NCBI RefSeq assembly: GCF_963678635.1
Contig: NC_087062.1
Coordinates: forward strand, 1,238,001-1,302,000
DNA from: Symsagittifera roscoffensis
Lineage: Eukaryota > Xenacoelomorpha > Acoela > Convolutidae
DNA: 64,000 bases
Direction: 5' to 3'
Positions 14,301 through 27,000 of the stretch are shown piece by piece. Position numbers and translations under genes: made by a program. A model generated the notes under the pieces. That model made no database searches. It was not told where the DNA came from and saw nothing but the letters and a program-made list of their open reading frames with translations. Numbering within the stretch: position 1 is the stretch's first letter; every line of letters starts with the position of its first letter.

Positions 14301-16984
14301 GTTTTTCATGATTGATTGAGGCTATAAAAAATTTCTGAGAGCCAAAAGTTGTTGCTTTCTAATTTAAATGTTGAAACCATTGTTTTTTCATGATCGACTG
14401 AGGCTAGAATAGATTTCTGAAAAGCACATTTTGTTGCTTTCATATTTAATTGTTGCAACCAGTTTTTTTAATGATCACTTGAGGCTAAAAAAGACTTCTG
14501 AGAGGCACAATTTGTTGCAGTCTAATTTAAAAATGGCAACCAGTGTTTTTCATGATCGATTGAGGCTAGAATAGACTTTTGAGAGGCACAGTTTGTTGCA
14601 GTCTAATTTAAAATTGGCAACCAGTGTTTTTCATGATCGATTGATGCTAGGCTAGATTTCTGAGAAGCACAGTTTGTTGCGTTCTAATTTAAATGTTTTA
14701 AACAGTGTTTTTCATGGTCGATTGAGGCTAGAATGGACTTTTGAGAGCCACAATTTAATGCTTTCTAATTTAAAAGTTGCAACCAGTGTTTTTCAAGATT
14801 GATTGAGGCTATAAAAGGTTTCTGAGAGCCAAAAATTGTTGCTTTCTAATTTAAATACTGAAATCATTGTGTTTTCATGATCGATTGAGGCTAGAATAGA
14901 TTTCTGAAAAGCACATTTTGTTGCTTTCATATTTAGCTGTTGCAACCAGTGTTTAATGATCGATTGAGGCTAGAATAGACTTCTGAGAGGCACAGTTTGT
15001 TGCAGTCTAATTTAATATTGGCAACCAGTGTTTTTCATGATTGATTGAGGCTCGGATAGATTTTTGAGAGGCACAGTTTGTTGCGTTTTAAATTAAATAC
15101 TGCAACCAGTGTTTTTTTGTGATCGATTGTGACTAGAAAAGATTTCTGAGAGACACAGTTTGTTGCTTTTTTAACTTAAAAATTGCAACCAGTAGTTTTC
15201 ATAATCGATTGAGGCTAGAATAGATTTCTGAGAGGCACAGTTCACAGTTTTTTTCAAATTTAAAAGTTGCTACCACTGTTTTTCATGATCGGTTGATGCT
15301 AGGCTAGATTTCTGAGAGGCACAGAGTGTTGCTTTCTAATTTAAATGTTGCAACCAGTGTTTTACATGATCGATTGAGGCTAGGATAGATTTCTGAGAGG
15401 CACAGTTTAATGCTTTCTAATTTAAACGTTGCAACCAGTGTTTTTCATGATCGATTGAGGCTATAAAGTTTTTCTGAGAGCCAAAAATTGTTTCTTCCTA
15501 ATTTAAATGTTGAAACCATTGTTTTTTCATGATCGATTGAGGCTAGAATAGATTTCTGACAAGCAGATTTTGTTGCTTTCATATCTAATTGTTGCAACCA
15601 GTGTTTTTAATGATCGATTGAGGCTAGAATGGACTTCTGAGAGGCACAGTTTGTTGCAGTCCAATTTAAAGTTGGCAACCAGTGTTTTTCTTGATTGATT
15701 GAGGCTCGGATAGATTTTCGAGAGGCACAATTTGTTGCGTTATAATTTAAATGTTTCAACCACTGTTTTTCATGATCGATTGAGGCTACAATAGGTTTCT
15801 GAGAGGCACAGTTTGTTTTGTACTAATTCAAATTTTGCATCCAGTGATTTTCATGGTTGATTGAGGCTAAAGGTGAGAATAAGACATAACATTTTGTACG
15901 CACGAAATTCACGAAAATTTTCCGGGCGAAAAAGGATAAAACGACTCCAGATGAATAAAAGTAAAATAAAAAAGTGTGTTCATCAGTTGGTTGGCGTAAA
16001 TTTTCAAAATCGATCTGAACAAGCTTCGCGCAGTGACAAAAATTGATAAAATTCATTATAAACAGAAAAACCTAAAAGTTAACGTAAGTATACAATCGAG
16101 TTCTCTACAGCCATCTTACGAGCAATAATCGATGCTATATAGATAGAACCAATTTTTTTCATCAAAAGTAAATGGCTTTTAGCGCCAAAAAAATCGAAAT
16201 CGAAGTTCTTGTTTATTATTTTCAGGTCTAAAATTAGTTGTTTTTTTTCCGTGTAGTTTAGGGTTCTCAACGGCGTGATCCTTATATCATTAAATCAAAA
16301 TACTTTGACTGATCATTTTCAAATTCTTAGAAAGAATCTAAACGAGAAAGTAATTTTACTAAGCATAATCTTTTGGTCAAATTCAGCATTCGGTAGATTC
16401 AAAAATAACCATCCTTATATATCACATGTACTCTTGATTGAATGAATTTTTTCCCGAAAAACGAATGAAAATTTAACTTAACGTAAAATTTAACGTATCA
16501 AATTTATATCAAACAATTGAAAAATTAGAATCTCACACAGCCAATCGAAAGTCAAACATTTTCTACAAATTAAAAACGAAAATTGAGTGATAAAGATATC
16601 TTATCAGCAATTGAAAGGCCATCTTTTTTCAGAAACTGCGGATCTCTTTATTTAAATCCACCACGTGTACCTAGTAACGAATATCCCTCTATAAAGAAAT
16701 AAATCAACGGTTAAGCATATGAGAGTTTTATATCTTGCAATGAATGTCCCCTTTTCCACAAGGTGGATACAGTTGAAGAGATCCGAAACTGTTAATCAAC
16801 TTTATGTAGATTCTAACATATCCTAATTTAATTTTGTTAAGTTAATCAAAAAAGTTGTTTTGCTTATAATTTTTTATACTTAACTACCCAATGTTGTTGA
16901 GTTCGATCATTAATTAAACAAAAACGCCCAATTTAAGCATAAAAGCACATTTTATGAAACAAGATACGCTACAAGGGAGAACTT

Positions 16985-17110
16985 GAGGAGCTGTAATAAA
17001 GTGGCTATGTCTCCGCGCCTCTATTGAAAGGTCGGATGTTCGAGGCACAGCATGATACGTGCTCGCTGCTAGCGGGTGAGGTAACATTAACCAGCCCAGA
17101 AAATTAATTA
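16985..17110 (+). repeat. Possible tRNA-derived SINE fragment
   Basis: A GC-richer island in AT-rich DNA contains a B-box-like GATGTTCGAGGC about 40 bases after an A-box-like segment, and ends in an A-rich stretch after CCAGCCCAG. The layout recalls the better candidate at 27800-27985. Assignment is tentative. Confidence 0.3.
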
Positions 17111-17879
17111 AAAATGCATTAAGTTTTTAAACAGCGGCACAACAGTGGTTTGCCGTGATGAGCTGTGCAGATCGTATATTGGTCTTTTCTTGGTGATATA
17201 TTGCAATAGGTGGTAATTTTAAGTTAAATAGCTGGATCATTTTTTGTTATACTTCGCACAGTGTTTACAATTTTTTTTTAAAAGCCAAAGTTTTGGCAGA
17301 AGTGTAAAATTTGAGTTTTTCAATAACATTTTATCTGGCAGAGTAATGTATTTAGAAAAACTATTTTAGCAGCATGTAAGACTGATAGAAAATAAAATGA
17401 CTATACTATGCATTACAGTTCTCAAATTTAATACATGAACTATGGTTGAAGTTACCACCTTCTGTAACATATCATTCTTTTCTCTCGTGAATAAATGATC
17501 TGAGAAGAACTCAGTAGAATTAGTTGTCTTTTTTATCAGTCTTATTTTATGTCTGCAGTGTACTTTTTTTCAAAACGACCTTGCCTTTTATTTCAGGACA
17601 AGTTGAACTAGCAACAAATATCTATGAATAGATTTTTCAAAAATATTTTGCTCCCCATTGACATCTTGTAACAAAATCATAACAAGACTGCTCGTATCAG
17701 GGTGAAGCCCTGAATGCTCCGGCTGCCTTTTAAGGTCTATTGAGCAGTAATAACTTGAAACAAACTAAATGTAAAAAAAATGAATAAAACTAAATGAATT
17801 TTTTGTGTAAATTAAGATTTTTGTGAAAATCATCCCCCCACACGCCATATATAATACAAAGTGATAGGTTTCGCTCCCA

Positions 17880-18235
17880 TAAACAAATCAATTTGGCAAA
17901 TCAGCTTCCGTTAACCAATTTGGAACAATTTCCAAGACGGGTTAATTCTCCGCTTACGCGTTAATTGCGCGAATTATATCGCTCATTAATTGTCCCAAAT
18001 TGGCCAAAATGGCAATTTTTAAACCCCCATAACTTTGCAAAAAATGATCACAGGTAAAATGTCTATTAAAGCTTAAGCTCAGGTCAACAATGTTTTTTTT
18101 TTCAAATGATTTTTAAAAGTTCCATAAAAAATGGCTAGTTAAAAAGTCGAATTTTGTCTGAAAAAAAACCAACCCCGAGCACAATACTCCGTTACTATCG
18201 TTACGAAAGTCGGAACAATAGTACCAATAGTTATT
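17880..18235 (+). repeat. Dispersed repeat A, copy 1
   Basis: The order of blocks is shared with 19255-19510 and 23480-23775: a TTAATTGTCCCAAATTGG-like segment, a segment near AACCCCCATAACTTTGCAAAAAATGATCA, a TATAAAAAAT-like segment, then AAAAAGTCGAA, and an end near ACCAACCCCGAGCACAA followed by TTCGAAAGTCGGAACAATA. It has no coding potential, so it is probably a non-autonomous transposable element. Confidence 0.65.
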
Positions 18236-19254
18236 TCAATGACTAAGTATATAAGATTCAGCTATTTAATTAGCTAAAAAATTTGCATTTTTGCCATCAC
18301 TGGGGCTGATAACGAGATCTTGATGAGTTCATTCATTTCGTTTTTCAAAGAAAAAATGTACTCAAGTCCACAAAAATGTTTGCTCCGACCACTGAAAGTG
18401 GGAAGGTATTTTGCAATTGTTTGTGTTCCAATTTTTTCTTTCTTTTTCAACGCAAAATTAGTATCGCAAATAATTGAGAAAGAGCGTCGACTGATAAATC
18501 ATAAAAGCCTTGCAGTTATGATTCAATTCAAACCCTTTGAAAAGTTTCCTCAAACTAATATTATAAAAATAAAGGAAGAGCGCCTCATTAAGCCTTATAA
18601 TGCCAGAAAAGACGTAGAAAATTAAATTGTACTACAAGAATATTAGTTTTTTAACATTTTTTTTGACTTTTTTTAAACATAAATTCAAAAAGTTCTGCGT
18701 ATTCTATTTCTTTCATCGAATGAACATGTTTCTAGACTTTCGTTCAAAACTGTTCGTTTATTCTGTAATTAGACCCTTTCTGCTCTTAATTTATTCTGCT
18801 CAATTCACCTCTCACACTTCTGGGGTCCTATAATTTTTACCCTTCCAACATAAACCAATATACTATTCATTTCTGCCAGGAAAAAAAAGCATATGCAAAA
18901 ATGGAGCTGTTAACGATATCCGCGTCAATTCATTCACTTGTTTTTCTAACATAATTAATTCTCGAAGCGGCAAATTTTTTTGAAATTTAGAAAAGAAATT
19001 GCCAAGTTTGCAATTAGCTGACCAGAAATTCACAGCGCCAAAACATTTGAACAGTTTTTGTAGAGGGTTTAGATTGCCGAGCACAAAAGATTCGCGTATT
19101 ACACTATCAGCATAAACACAAAACGAACAGCTTCGACGAGATGCAGAATTTCTTCAAAGCAAGAATAAAAATGTGCGCGACCGACTGGTTCCATCAAGTT
19201 ATTTAGGAAATTGGTCTGAAAAAACCACCTGAAGCATATAATTTCGTTTTCTTC

Positions 19255-19510
19255 GAAAGTTGAAACAAAAAACACCGAGCCAGATTAAATGGACGCTTAC
19301 ACATTAATAGCGCAAAATTATAGCGCGGTAATTGTCCCGACTTGGCAACATTTAAACTGCCATAACATAACGTAAAATAATCAAAAGTACAACATTTTAT
19401 TAAATTTGAGCTCAAGGCAACGTTACCTTTCAGATGGTATAAAAAATTCCTAAAATCACTAAAAAGTCGAAACTCACCTGGAGAAAAAAAACTAGGATCT
19501 AACTATCCCC
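19255..19510 (+). repeat. Dispersed repeat A, copy 2
   Basis: It shares the block order of the copy at 17880-18235: GTAATTGTCCCGACTTGGC, an AACTGCCATAACAT-like segment, GGTATAAAAAATTCC, then AAAAAGTCGAAACT. A displaced end fragment (CCCCGAGCACAAATATTTTG) recurs near 19725-19760 after a G-tract. Confidence 0.6.
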
Positions 19511-19679
19511 CCTATTGCAATGGGGGGGGGGGAGGTTGTTTGGATGAAATTTATTGAAATAACGTCAACCAATAGGAATACGAAATGAAATAACGCCAAC
19601 CAATAGGAATGCGACAGAACACATTTCTGAGAAATACAAAACCAACCCAGTTGAGCATAGAGAAAACGTATTTTGATTT

Positions 19680-19701
19680 GGGGGGGGGGGGGGGGGGGGG
19701 G
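19680..19701 (+). repeat. Poly-G tract, 22 bases
   Basis: This is an uninterrupted G homopolymer. Similar tracts occur at about 19522-19532 (G11), 21206-21222 (G17) and, as C, at 20074-20095. Two of the G tracts are followed by similar sequence (GTTAACTTG), so they probably belong to a repeat family rather than arising independently. Confidence 0.9.
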
Positions 19702-19794
19702 TAATAGTTAACTTGATCCAAAAACTACCCCGAGCACAAATATTTTGTCATTTTCTTCGAATTTAGTCAAACGAACATCGAAAACGCTCTGCCT

Positions 19795-20120
19795 TCAGAG
19801 ATTTCGCCCCTTGCCCACCCAAGGACTCCCTCTTTGTACTATTTTGAGATATCCATTTTTGGCTGAAGGACCCTTAAATTTTTGTAAAGCACCTTTGGCG
19901 CGCGCCAATATTTAATAATTTTGAGGTGGAAAGTGCCTAAAAACGCAGCGCATAAAGTTTGAGAAAAAACAGGGTCTTTTCAGTGCTTTGGGAGAGCTCA
20001 CAAAACCAATTTAGTCTAAGTAAAAAAAATCCACAAAATTTACAAAATATTTTTAAAAATTACCACAAACGATCCCCCCCCCCCCCCCCCCCCCCTGAGA
20101 AATTTTAAGATCCGCCTCTG
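19795..20120 (+). repeat. Dispersed repeat B, copy 1
   Basis: It shares an ordered set of blocks with 28300-28560 and, inverted, with 24190-24480: CTCCCTCTTTGTACTATTTT, GAGATATC, GGCTGA-GGACCCT, GGGAGAGCTCA, an AAAATT-rich part, and a final GATCCGCC/TCTGCCC end. A C22 run at 20074-20095 lies inside it. Confidence 0.65.
20074..20095 (+). repeat. Poly-C tract, 22 bases
   Basis: An uninterrupted C homopolymer within dispersed repeat B, about 370 bases after the G22 tract. Homopolymers of this length are prone to length error and instability. Confidence 0.9.
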
Positions 20121-20616
20121 GTTATAGACAAGAAAATAGCAATTTCAAGAAATCTGATAGGTAATTATGTCAGAAACTAGCAAACTTTTTTTGAAATTTG
20201 CTAGATGTTGGGGATAAATCAGGGTTCGAATCTAGCTTCTATGGCGCAACGAAGACTGTCTTCGTGATTTGAAAAAAGTTTCATCGAAATCATTGAAATG
20301 TTTGAAAGCTTCATGATTTGAAATTTTTACTCAAGGCATTCTCCAACTGTTAAGGTATCTAAATTAAATAGAAATCTCGGTAAAAAAAGGAGTACAATCA
20401 AATACCGAGAAGTCTCGACTTTGCATTTTTATCTCGACTGTTGTGTAGTTTTATACTTCATTTACTAGTTTCATACATTCAATTCTTCAAAAAATGACCT
20501 ATCATTGCTCCAAAATTTAAGCAAAATCTGGAATAAATACGTTTGTACAAAATATTGTTACAAAAATAGGTACACGGAACTGTAAAAGATATTTTTAAAG
20601 CAATCAGTTTCGTTTT

Positions 20617-21000
20617 TCATTGGTTTATTTTTAGGTACATTTCGTTGATTTCGTTTTCAAAAAATTTCTTCAGCGCAGGCCGTTTGCTTTTCATCGTGGG
20701 CGTGAGCAAATCATTTTCAACCGTGAACAGATCATGAGACAGAAAGATCATTTTTGGCACTTCGAGAGAATTGAACTGGTTTTCCTTAGCTTTTTCTTTT
20801 ATCTTGTCCATAATTGAGGCTTTGATTTCGGCTAGGCGGCACAGTTGTTCGAAAGTGTCTCCGGAACTTCCGATCTTTTTCTTCTCGCAGTAGGAGCGAA
20901 GCACCTCCTCGTCCGGCACTACTATGGCTACAGTACATGACTCCAGGCTGTCTCCGTGCAGAAACATTTGGGCTATGAGAGGAATCTGCACGTAGGCGGA
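20617..21000 (-). CDS. ACSL: ACSL terminal exon
   Basis: It encodes the C-terminal lid domain: [20 protein letters not shown], then [19 protein letters not shown] with the catalytic-lysine region, ending in INQ and TGA. The acceptor is TTTGTTGCAG. It is 384 nt including the stop. Confidence 0.93.
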   Translation of the reverse strand, partial: SAYVQIPLIAQMFLHGDSLESCTVAIVVPDEEVLRSYCEKKKIGSSGDTFEQLCRLAEIKASIMDKIKEKAKENQFNSLEVPKMIFLSHDLFTVENDLLTPTMKSKRPALKKFFENEINEMYLKINQ

Positions 21001-24000
21001 CTGCAACAAAAAATTGGGTTAAAGTTATAAACCAAGTTAATATAGACTTGGTATAGACCCAGATAGAACAAATTGTTATCTTCCAGCCCAGCATTTAATT
21101 TATTTCAGATTAAATTTGCTAATAGCCGCATGTAAAATGATCAATGACTACAAGTTCGCTACTTCGAACCAAGATAACATCCTCCATCCGAGCTGATTTT
21201 GCGGAGGGGGGGGGGGGGGGGGAGGGTGTTAACTTGGTCTAAAAATTGATATACAGTAAGCAATGAATCCTGATCAATAACAAAAAATACCTAAAAACTT
21301 GAAATATTTATTGAAAAAATGAGTCTTTTTAAAATCACATTTTAATGATTGTAGACTTGTGATCAGGGTCGGATTGAAGAGAGAACCTCTCCAAAGGCCA
21401 CCCTACCCCTCCCCCCAGCAAGAATTGGAACTTTTTGCTATTCAAAAGATCCCGCTTTCGCTACCATTGTTTCGATCCTTTTATGAAGACATCAAAAGAT
21501 AATAGTTTTGAGGTGTAATGCAATTATTTGGTGAACATTTCCATACAAGTACTATAACACTGCATCCCTTGCAGTAAAGACTGTATGCTACACTGCGCAA
21601 ACTTTATGTCTTTTCAGGGTTTTCTAAATGGCTTGGATACTCAGTTTTGTCGACTGAAACATAGTGGATGAAGTTTTTGAAAATCCGCCAAAACAGTAAT
21701 CTGCAAACTTTCACCAATTCCTTCGGAAAATTAGAACTTGACAACATTAAACTCAATGAACTTTATTAACCTCCAGCTTCTCGGGTGCTATGTACTCGCC
21801 CTGAGATAGTTTGAAGATGTGTTTCTTCCTGTCTATGATTTTGAGACTTCCATCCGAGAGCCACTGGCCAACGTCACCTGAAAAACACAGAGATTGCAAA
21901 CTGTTTCTTTTCAATTCCTGGTCAGCAAATTTTGCCACAACTTCCTTTGAGATCTCGTTTTTTAGACCCTCGCCGTTTTTTTTATTGAACTTGGATTTCC
22001 CAAACGCTATTCAAGATGATTTTTCTGTTGTAGTCATAGTGAAACATGACAGTGTGAACAACTCAACACATTTGAAAAACTTTATGTTCATATAAATCAT
22101 GGTATGAACACTCTTCAGATAACTTGATACTGTATAAATTAAAAAGTATTTGAGAAACTGGAAAAAAGAAGTGTCGTATAAAATTACTCCAACTCGAAAA
22201 TTTGACAAAAACCGACCGTGCCCGCGTTGAAAAAGCTAGCATATTGGTCTTGCCAGTTTTTTCTTACAATTGAATTTAAATTTTGAAATAGTAGTTAAAA
22301 GTATCCCACTATTATAAAAAGTTGCAGCACTTTTGTTCTTTTACCTTTCTCCGTAAAAAATCGTTTGGCTATTAGAACATGAAAAAGAACTATACAGATA
22401 ATAATTAAATATGTCTGTATATCAGTGCCAAGCCCTGAACGTTCCGAGTAGCTTTAAGGCCAATTATAAAGTTTTTTTAGGTTTTGTAGTTTTTTCTTCA
22501 TTTACCCTTCACGCGATAATTTCCCGTACAAAGGGATGACTTCAGTGGATCGTATTTTGACAGCATCTGGACAATTTTTCCCAGACTTTTCATGTCTCGG
22601 GCAAATATGTCAACAATGCAGCAATATCCCAAAGCTTTAATTCCCAGACAAAATGTCCAAAATTGTCAGAATAATTACCACACTAGATAAAAACCGTAGA
22701 TTTTTTTGATAAACCTTATAACTTTTCCACGCAACTGTGCAGTTAGGCCATTTTTTTCTTGTATAACGTATTGGCGACAAAATTTGAGAGGACTCAAAAT
22801 CTTTTCCACATACCTAAACAATTACTGCTTGATTGATGCTTATGCCAAACGTAAGGATGTATGATATTAGCTCCACTTTTTTTGTTCTTGACTTCCTGTT
22901 AATAGTGGAGGTCCTTATGACAAGCAAAAACAACGGAAAGCTAACTTATGACGCATACGAGTTTTTTGAACATCGAACATTGACACAGCTATATTTTATG
23001 ACGATGTGTTTTATCTAAATGTAATTACCGTTTGAGCATTTTGCAAGGCACGATAACGATTATAATTAATCATAGTCGTTTTCCGATGCAGTTGACATTG
23101 AGTAACGAAACCTCAGAACATTTCTTAAGGCTAAAACAGTTGTATCAAATGAGCTACTTTGCCAAAAAAAGTTTTCGTCCAAAAAGCGTTGACAAATAAA
23201 CTGCAGCAGCGATCCCAAACTATTCAGCCAACTAAACAACTATTAACAGAGTAAAGCAGGAAAGGCGACCAAAAATGAAGAACTAAAATCATTTACTGGT
23301 TTTGAACTGCCAGAGTTACTGAAATTGGCACACAGAGGCGAATGTTTTCTTGATAGGAAGTGGTTCATGGTTTTCATCATTCTTCGAGGATTGGGCCTTC
23401 TTGGTGGCAACAATGATTGGTTTTGCGAAGTAACTTTTCAACGTCTCCTGTTGAGACCATAATAAGACCAACTGCTTGAATCATTTTAATTTGGAACAAA
23501 TTAATCTGCCGTTTGCGCTTGTTATAAGAACGCAAAATACCGCGCATTAATGGTCCCAAAATGGCCAATTTAGCAACTTTCAAACACTCATTAAGTTAAG
23601 AATGGAGATAATAAGTGGAACTTTTTAACATTTGAGCTCCATCCAACAGTATCTTTTAAATGCTATAAAAAATTCCGTCAAAAAAGCTCTGTTAAAAAGT
23701 CGAAAAATGATCGAACAAAAAAGCCAACCCAAACATAAATACTTCGCTCTTTCTTCGAAAGCCATAACAAAGAGCAATGCGAGATTATGCGGGGAGGGGG
23801 GAAAGGGGTATTTGAGGAGGAAGTGCTTGGGGGAATTGGGAGAGGGAGAGTGGTGGAATACCTGAGTGGACCCATCCCTTGTCGTCTATGGCCTCTCTAG
23901 TCTTCTCGGGGTCCTTGAAGTAGCCTCTAAACATGTTGGGTCCTCGGAAGCAGATCTCCCCCTGGTCTCTGGAGGCGAAGTAGTCCATCTCGGGAATGTC

Positions 24001-27000
24001 CACCAGTTTGCACTCGCAACAAGGCAGAGGTCCCCCCACTCTACCCGCCTCATACTGGAAGGGAAGTGTACCGAAAGCAGCTGAAAATTCATGTCAAAAT
24101 TTTTTAAAAATCACATCAAGAACTGGAAAAAAGTTAAACTTGTCATAAATATGGCTTGCTTTTTGATGATAAATACAGAGGCGAATTAACAAATTTCACG
24201 CGGGAGAGGAGGAATTTCAAAAGTTTTCGTAATTTTTCTTGACGTCTTTTTAGGTCGACCAAATTGATATCCGAGCTCTCTCAAAGCATCATTAAGACCA
24301 TATAGGCGCGCGGTCCCCCTCAAAATTAATATACTAGAATTAGTAGTAAGTAAATCAGCAAAATTTAGGGTCGGCAGGCCATTCGAAACGGATGCCGTAA
24401 AATAGTACCAAAGGGGGACTCTTTGGGCTGTGAGTGTTCGAATCTGAGACGGAGGGGGAGGGGGTGGGAGTCCTTTATTGCAGAAAAAATGTATAATCGG
24501 GATAATGTCGCAGTTAAAAGAAATCAGAGAAAGTTAAAACTTACAAAAAAAGAGTATACCTAGACAGTTATAAGTTGGCTGCAAAATTAAAGATTTCGAC
24601 ACATCGCAACACTGGAGACGAGGACATTCATTCCCAGCCACGTAGCCACGTTTTAATCTGTTGTTTTTACTAGACAATTTTGGCCAAACCAATACTATGC
24701 GACTGTATGCCAAAACGCTCTAGAAATGATTGTGGCCACAGAAATATGATGGGTATCCATAACTATTTCCCGGCTGATGATCAACAAACCGCCGTATCAT
24801 GAAGCCGAAATTACATCAGAATTACGCAAATTACATTAGAATTACGCAACAATTGCATAACTAAAGTTACAACCTGTTGCTATGTTGCGCAACAATATCA
24901 ATTTCTGTCTTGTTGGAATTGTAATATTATATTCGGTTTGGTGGCCCTTCTGCTTGTTGGCCTATTGAACTATTTCCCAATATGATGACTCACTCACCTG
25001 CGCATGTTTCCGTCTGCCCGTAGCACTCCAAGATCTCGCAGCCCATCACCACGCGGCCGAAGTTGAGCACCTTGTCGGATATGGGAGCACTGCCGATCAA
25101 CATCACACGCACTTGCCCTCCTGCAAGGATAAAAACAGACAGTTGCTTCTCAAATTAATGAACAAACGTATGAATACAAAACAAAAAATAAAGCAGTTGT
25201 GGTGTTCGTGGAAGCGTTTTATTGAGAATTTCTATGTTTAAAACACAGAGCCTTCTGATGACATGAGGTTGCAGTAGGCGGCTCCACCAACCCACCCCCC
25301 CTCCCCCCCCTCCTCCTCAGCCTCACATTAGCATCAGTTTTATGGTGTAAAAGGGGTTGTAAAAGGTTAAGGATGAAGACACACTGTGTCTACAATGGCC
25401 TAATTAGCCCGCAATTTTTGTTATAATCGGACAATGTGAACAGAAACATTAAAATTTAAAAGAGGAAAGGGAAAAAGATGCGACTGGTGGATTGTGTTGA
25501 AAAGTGGCTGACTGACCGAGTACTTCTCTGGCCTTTTTGAATGCGATGCGGGAGAGGAGGGAGTCCTTGCTGACAGGCACCCCCTGACTCATCTGCTCCA
25601 GCTTCCCCTCCATCGCCCTCTCAAACAACTTCCGCTTCAGACAGAACGCCCCCTTCACACCTGCAGTGCACATCAAAGACACTAACAATACATGCAGCCA
25701 TTCATTAAGGCCACAGTTTCTCACAACACTCGCTTGCTGTCATGTGAAAGCTGTCGAACACTTTCCACAATTCAAACACTTTTACCCTTTAATCTCCCTT
25801 TTTCCACCTGTAGTGAAGATTTAAAGTCACGAAGTGAACACCACAGTTTAGTTGAACTCCTTCAACGTCATTGATTTACGAGACATGCTTTTTTGTGAGA
25901 AGAGTTTGCAAAATTTTAAAATTTTTACAGGAGGAGGCTTAGCGCTTAGCTCCTCTCCCTTCTCTCTTTTTTGTCACTTGAACACTGCAAATGCAATTTT
26001 TTTGACGTGAAAAACTTTGTTCCCTTTTGGCTAATATTTGCTCATTATGCTTCATAGAAAACCCTTTACTAGCAGTTGAGGAAAAGCGACGGAGGGCTGT
26101 TAAGACGTTCTTCTCCCCTCAGGGATTCGGATTCACCAACCAAAAGATCCCCCATTTGGTTTTATTTTATGACATGCATTTTGGGGCCATAGCTGACAGA
26201 ACTTTTGATTGCTATATACACAATTTGATGGAGTTTTTAAAAAAGGATCAGAACGTTGATGAAAAATTTGCTCGCAAACATCTTTTTTTTCGTTTTTTCG
26301 AAGAAATACACCGCCAAAAAAACTGCATGTTATTTTAAAGAAGGGCCACAAAATTGGTTTTCTGTTAATAGCTGTCTGTACCGATCATAAATCAGTTTTA
26401 ATTTGGCCGATAAATTTAGACTGAATGAGGCGAGTGGAGTGGTTTGAAGTGTGTGCTGTGCTGCACTTGTTCACTTGCCCTGGTTGATTTGGTCGTAGAG
26501 TCTGTTAAGCAGTCTGGGCACAATTGGGAAGAAGGTGGGCTTCAGAATCTGGATGTCCTCCATCAACTTCAACACACTCCCACTGTAGTAGCCGATTCCA
26601 GAACCTCAATAGGAAAGAGACGGGGTTTAGGGGGGGGGGGTAAGAAGCTTATTGTCCGGGTCAAAAGAGGTGTTCGACTTAAGTTTCGGTCAAAAGAGGT
26701 GTTCGACTTAAGTTTCGATCAAAAATCTAAAATTTATCGGATACAGGTTTGGAAATGATCAAAAAAAACAACCAGTGAAAAGTGAACAGTTTTTTCCGCT
26801 GAAAATCATTCATATTTTCAGCGGAAGCTTCCGACAATTAGGCTTTCGCCCCCATTTAAAGAATATTTTCACGTGCAACAAACAAGGTCAGTACATTCCA
26901 TAGTTGAAAAGTGATTTTGTCCGTTGAATTAGTCCAGTTGGTTACAAACAAACCGCAAAAAAAAGTTATTAAGTTATAAACACAATATTTATGTATAAAT

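Larger units (their letters stand above)
1..15859. repeat. Tandem satellite array, monomer about 81 bp
   Basis: The whole stretch is built from diverged copies of one unit of about 81 bp. Each unit contains GTTGCAACCAGTGTTTTTCA, then TGATCGATTGAGGCTAGA, a TTTCTGAGAGGCACAG block and a T-rich TTCTAATTTAAA end. Roughly 190-200 monomers are present. The array already runs at base 1 and fades out at about 15859, where the last GATTGAGGCTAAA is followed by unrelated DNA. Short open frames occur on both strands because the unit length is divisible by three, but they repeat with the satellite and have no gene features. From about 12700 onward monomers are more diverged (variants such as GAGAGCCAAAAATTGTT); the left two thirds is more homogeneous, as expected for recent amplification. 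Confidence 0.97.
15860..20616. other. Intergenic region with dispersed repeats, no recognised gene
   Basis: No open frame longer than about 100 codons with recognisable content was seen. The stretch holds a possible tRNA-derived SINE (16985-17110), two copies of dispersed repeat A, one copy of dispersed repeat B, and long G and C homopolymers. It lies between the satellite and the 3' end of the acyl-CoA synthetase gene. Confidence 0.6.

Noticed and set aside
1891-15730. Short open frames of 60-101 codons on both strands in the left 15.8 kb
   Set aside because: They recur with the satellite monomer, start at non-ATG codons in many cases, and are side effects of an 81-bp period divisible by three.
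1-15859. Regularly spaced repeats as a CRISPR array
   Set aside because: There are no unique spacers. The whole unit repeats, and the genome context is animal.
18320-18833. Two consecutive ORFs of 101 and 68 codons
   Set aside because: AT-rich composition, no motif, no splice or conservation support; treated as chance.
23785-24092. Alternative-frame ORFs over the ACSL exon at 23862-24080
   Set aside because: Only the frame giving [20 protein letters not shown] matches the family and joins with its neighbours by splice phase.
26027-26338. 103-codon plus-strand ORF in an ACSL intron
   Set aside because: Non-ATG start, no recognisable domain, and it lies antisense inside an intron.
26444-26758. 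Plus-strand 104-codon ORF
   Set aside because: It is antisense to the ACSL exon encoding [14 protein letters not shown].
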